A DNA stretch of 64,000 bases from Apostichopus japonicus (Eukaryota > Echinodermata > Holothuroidea > Aspidochirotida > Stichopodidae). Shown one piece after another: positions 61,326 through 64,000 of the stretch. Both the position numbers and the translations under genes were made by a program. The stretch is taken from assembly GCF_037975245.1 (NCBI RefSeq), contig NC_092562.1:6979501-7043500 (forward strand). Direction: 5' to 3'. Each line of letters begins with the position of its first letter. Within the stretch, counting starts at the first letter, position 1. The notes beneath the pieces were generated by a model. The model made no database searches. It had not been told where the DNA came from and was given only the letters and a program-made list of their open reading frames with translations.

Positions 61326-62865
61326 ACAAAGAGAAACAGGTTCATAAAGTTCAGGCAACATGGCTCGTAAATCCATCAATCTGTTTTTCCTCATTCATTT
61401 CTTTTTCTTTCATTCGGACAACGGACATATTATTTGGGACATCCAAACTTGTGAAGCACGTTGTCCTAAGGACAACCTGAAAATTTTCTTTAAAATCAGG
61501 CCTGATATGACACTTGATATTTTTTATTTCGATTAAGCACACACCAAACAGCAGTTTTCAAACTATCCAATTTGCCATGTAGAGGTTTTGGCTTTGGTGA
61601 CTAGAAAATGCACTACACACAACATACAGTGTTGTGTTCATCCCTACTGTTCATCACTACACAATACTACTGTGACTCAATGCAAATATATCGGAGTATA
61701 GCATTAGTTTGGCAAAAAGCAATACTGTACTTTGGCCAACTTGTAGCCAAGTCTAACTTATGGGGTGTTACATTTTCTCTTTGCACATGTTCCTATCAAT
61801 TTTCTTCCATTTGAAAACCTTTCAATGAAAACATCATTCAAAATGATTTTCAAGAAAATCACTTCACCAAATAATGAGGGACACTAACTGCAGCTGGTTT
61901 AGCTTCATTGTGACATGTACACTAACAATGGTTCAAAAGTATTCACTTTGTTGACACAAAAAAATTGAAGAAAACAGAATCTGAGGTGTTTGACATGCTT
62001 CGACATTGTTTACTTTCAATTGGGAATTTGGGAGAGGAATAGAGACAAAATTTCGCATTGCACACAAATATCACTTCCCAATGTGCATTTTGTAACGACA
62101 TGTATGTAAACCTAGTTGGAAAGTATCGATGTTGAAACTAAAACATAGTACTTATTATTATGGTGAGTGCATTTGGGCATAGAATTTCATGAAACTTGCC
62201 AAATGGCATGTACCTATAGTTTTAACAAAACAAATTGAGGCTTGGCACACAGTACTAGTCGTACTGTACAGTGCACAATGAGGTCAACTTTAAAATTTGC
62301 AACACCAGCATTCATTTTATAATCATTATTTCATTAATTTGGAAAAGTTGCACAATATCACCTGAATTATTTTAATTATTTAGACTGTTTCCAAAGAAAA
62401 TTCCAATTGCAGTAACTGATAGCTACAGTACTGTACTACTCAAGCTAATGTAGTCAAAAAAGTTTCTACTGTACAAGTCATTCTCAAATATACTAGAAAA
62501 AAAGTTCAGTGATTACAAGTTTCAGTGTTACAAGTTATGTACAATCTTTCAAATCTAAGAGAAGAAAACAATCTGATGGCATTTCAGTAACTGGAATGGT
62601 TTCACAAAAAATGTGCAGACCACAACAATACTAAATATATTTGATGTTTCTGTACTGCTACATGTACCTCGATGATCAATGACATTGGTTCTATCAGTTC
62701 AGGCCTAAATGGGCTTTTTACTCAATTGTTCACTAAATTTGAGTTACCCAACCAAACAATGCTCCTTTAGCTACATTGTTACGTTGGAATATTACGAGAG
62801 GTCTCGATAACTAATTTTTAACGAGACACAAGCCTGGGTTCGTTTCCGTAAGGAACACAGACAAA

Positions 62866-63444
62866 TTGACGAGTCTAGAGATTTTAAATGAGAACGTAAA
62901 CTATATTGAACAATGGAGTCTGAACCAACAACAACAAGTGGTAATTACAAATATACAGAAAATTACTCACAAACTTAACAAGATAGGATACACTTTAAAA
63001 CACGCTGGTCTCTTCCAACGGCGATATCCCTCAGCGGCCACGACCTCGATGACGACGATTCTCGGTCCGTTGTACCGCGAAATTCACTGGTCCTCGACGA
63101 AGTTTCTCGCGATCCCAGAAACAGCAGTCACCTTCTTTCCAGTGATGCTCCAAAATAGAAGACGGACTTCCAGCCACAATCGAGTGAAGCACATGTCAAA
63201 CTTCTCGCCGACTAAATATTACCAGAGTCAGTCCAAAATCAGCTTTATAGCCACCAACTCCTGGCGTAACGAACTTCCTCAACGGAGACAGAAATTCTTT
63301 ACCTTCTCCGAAATAAAGACTGAAAAACTGTACTTTCACAGCAAAGTGCTCTTCAAACTTCTGAATGGAAGTGTAGAATCAATCTTGTTATCGATATCTC
63401 AATCCTTCAGAAACTACTGGCAGTTGAGCACTGACGATATATAG
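62866..63444 (+). CDS. 192-codon open frame, unrecognised, doubtful
   Basis: The longest non-repeat open frame in the window. It has no signal peptide, membrane segment or family motif that I recognise. Local base composition at 63020-63170 is richer in GC than its surroundings, and a second + frame there (LSGHDLDDDDSRSVV...) also has coding-like third positions, so a frameshifted coding relic is possible. The heat-shock-type promoter just to its right points the other way, so this frame may be antisense to a - strand transcript. Confidence 0.2.
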   Translation: MTSLEILNENVNYIEQWSLNQQQQVVITNIQKITHKLNKIGYTLKHAGLFQRRYPSAATTSMTTILGPLYREIHWSSTKFLAIPETAVTFFPVMLQNRRRTSSHNRVKHMSNFSPTKYYQSQSKISFIATNSWRNELPQRRQKFFTFSEIKTEKLYFHSKVLFKLLNGSVESILLSISQSFRNYWQLSTDDI

Positions 63445-63513
63445 TAGAATGGTATAATAAGTGTCGTCGCTTGTATTCGTTCAGAAACTGAGAAACTCTC
63501 CGATCTGGGCGGG

Positions 63514-63644
63514 TTTATATACGATTCGCCATGTCAAGAATCATCTAGATCTCTCTCGATACACCTGAGTAACAACGCGACCCTGTTTCTCTATTCTTGG
63601 AAGTCCTTTGCATCGCTCGCGAATATTCCAGAGAATCCACGAAG
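63514..63644 (-). promoter_or_regulatory. heat-shock-type promoter: TATA box plus modular HSEs
   Basis: On the - strand TATATAAA is at 63521-63514. Upstream of it are ATTCT-TGGAA-GTCCT (63593-63607, + strand reading) and CGAAT-ATTCC-AGAGA-ATCCA-CGAAG (63620-63644). The second is a run of five alternating nGAAn/nTTCn pentamers in perfect register, with two variant units. This is the architecture of HSF1-driven promoters. Transcription would run leftward from about 63485. I could not identify the transcript; STK11 exon 1 was not found between here and 48674. Confidence 0.55.
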
Positions 63645-63649
63645 ATGTG

Positions 63650-64000
63650 TACAGCTTACACGCGATCTCACGTAAACCGACGTTAACCCGAGACCAGCGC
63701 GTCATCATGAGGAATATACTAGAACAATCGTGTATTATAACATTGTGACACGGTAACCCGACCTAATTTCTCAAATACTGATTTATCACGTAGGCAATTT
63801 TAAATACTTTCTATCATACAACATTAGGTTCCTCAATAGCAGTAACTAGCGTTAGGCTACAATGGGCCCTCGTAACAACATGCAAACAACAAAATATGTA
63901 ATGCATTGTTTCATTTGTGAGTGTTCCACAAGATTAGTGTTAAACAATTATATGATAATCCGTTTTACCGATTACCGATTAGTTCCTGCGACAATCAGGC
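63650..64000. other. right edge, no gene seen
   Basis: Mixed sequence with several CG dinucleotides up to about 63720, then AT-rich. It could hold further promoter sequence; I see no exon. Confidence 0.4.

Noticed and set aside
63180-63200. - strand MCFTRLWLEV...GKKVTAV frame as the start of an Hsp70
   Set aside because: Only about 36 codons, and the GKKVTAV resemblance is not followed by the conserved Hsp70 ATPase start.

Overview
This is a 64 kb piece of AT-rich animal nuclear DNA. It has small spliced exons, kilobase introns with GT-AG boundaries, many minisatellites, non-LTR retrotransposons and hAT-like DNA transposons. There are no bacterial operons. The protein sequences and repeat types fit a marine invertebrate deuterostome, most likely an echinoderm; that assignment is an inference from overall character. 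Most open frames over 60 codons are chance or repeat-derived. The real host coding sequence is in short exons that a simple ORF scan misses.

Two host genes are recognised, arranged tail to tail. On the + strand, exons at 12865-12937, 15814-15862, 21550-21609 and 22790-22885 encode all but the extreme N-terminus of SOSS complex subunit C (INIP), a small partner of the ssDNA-binding SOSS complex. On the - strand, eight exons from 48674 down to 30433 encode the kinase STK11/LKB1 from just after the beta3 lysine region to the C-terminal CKQQ prenylation motif. As I recall the human gene, STK11 exons 2 to 7 (84, 90, 133, 137, 128, 58 nt) match it base for base in length. Intron 2 has a U12-type AT-AC donor, branch site and acceptor, the same rare intron class described for human STK11 intron 2. 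STK11 exon 1 and INIP exon 1 were not found. A possible first coding exon of a third, unidentified gene is on the - strand at 3531-3612.

Layout: 1-6.3 kb is mostly non-coding, with a dispersed repeat whose inverted copy is at 47.8-48.3 kb. 6.1-12 kb is a dense nest of hAT-like elements. 12.8-22.9 kb is INIP, with minisatellites in introns and a broken LINE that is itself split by a 365 bp hAT-like insertion. 23.6-26.3 kb is a large 60 bp minisatellite. 26.3-30.4 kb is quiet. 30.4-48.7 kb is STK11, carrying a 75 bp minisatellite in intron 8 and an antisense CR1-like LINE in intron 4 that is interrupted by a 1.77 kb hAT-like insertion. 48.7-62.8 kb is repeat-rich, with a family carrying repeated GGTCAAAGGTCA motifs, a foldback element holding a decayed P2X7-like zinc-binding domain, and a tRNA-like sequence. 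At 63.5-63.65 kb there is a TATA box with modular heat-shock elements on the - strand.

I saw no prokaryote-style defence or novel gene system. The observations most worth a second look are the conserved AT-AC intron, the STK11 exon 8 read-through or splice choice at the C-terminus, the shared core in hAT-like elements with different ends, the captured P2X7-like domain, the heat-shock promoter without a recognised gene, and the higher-order structure of the minisatellites.
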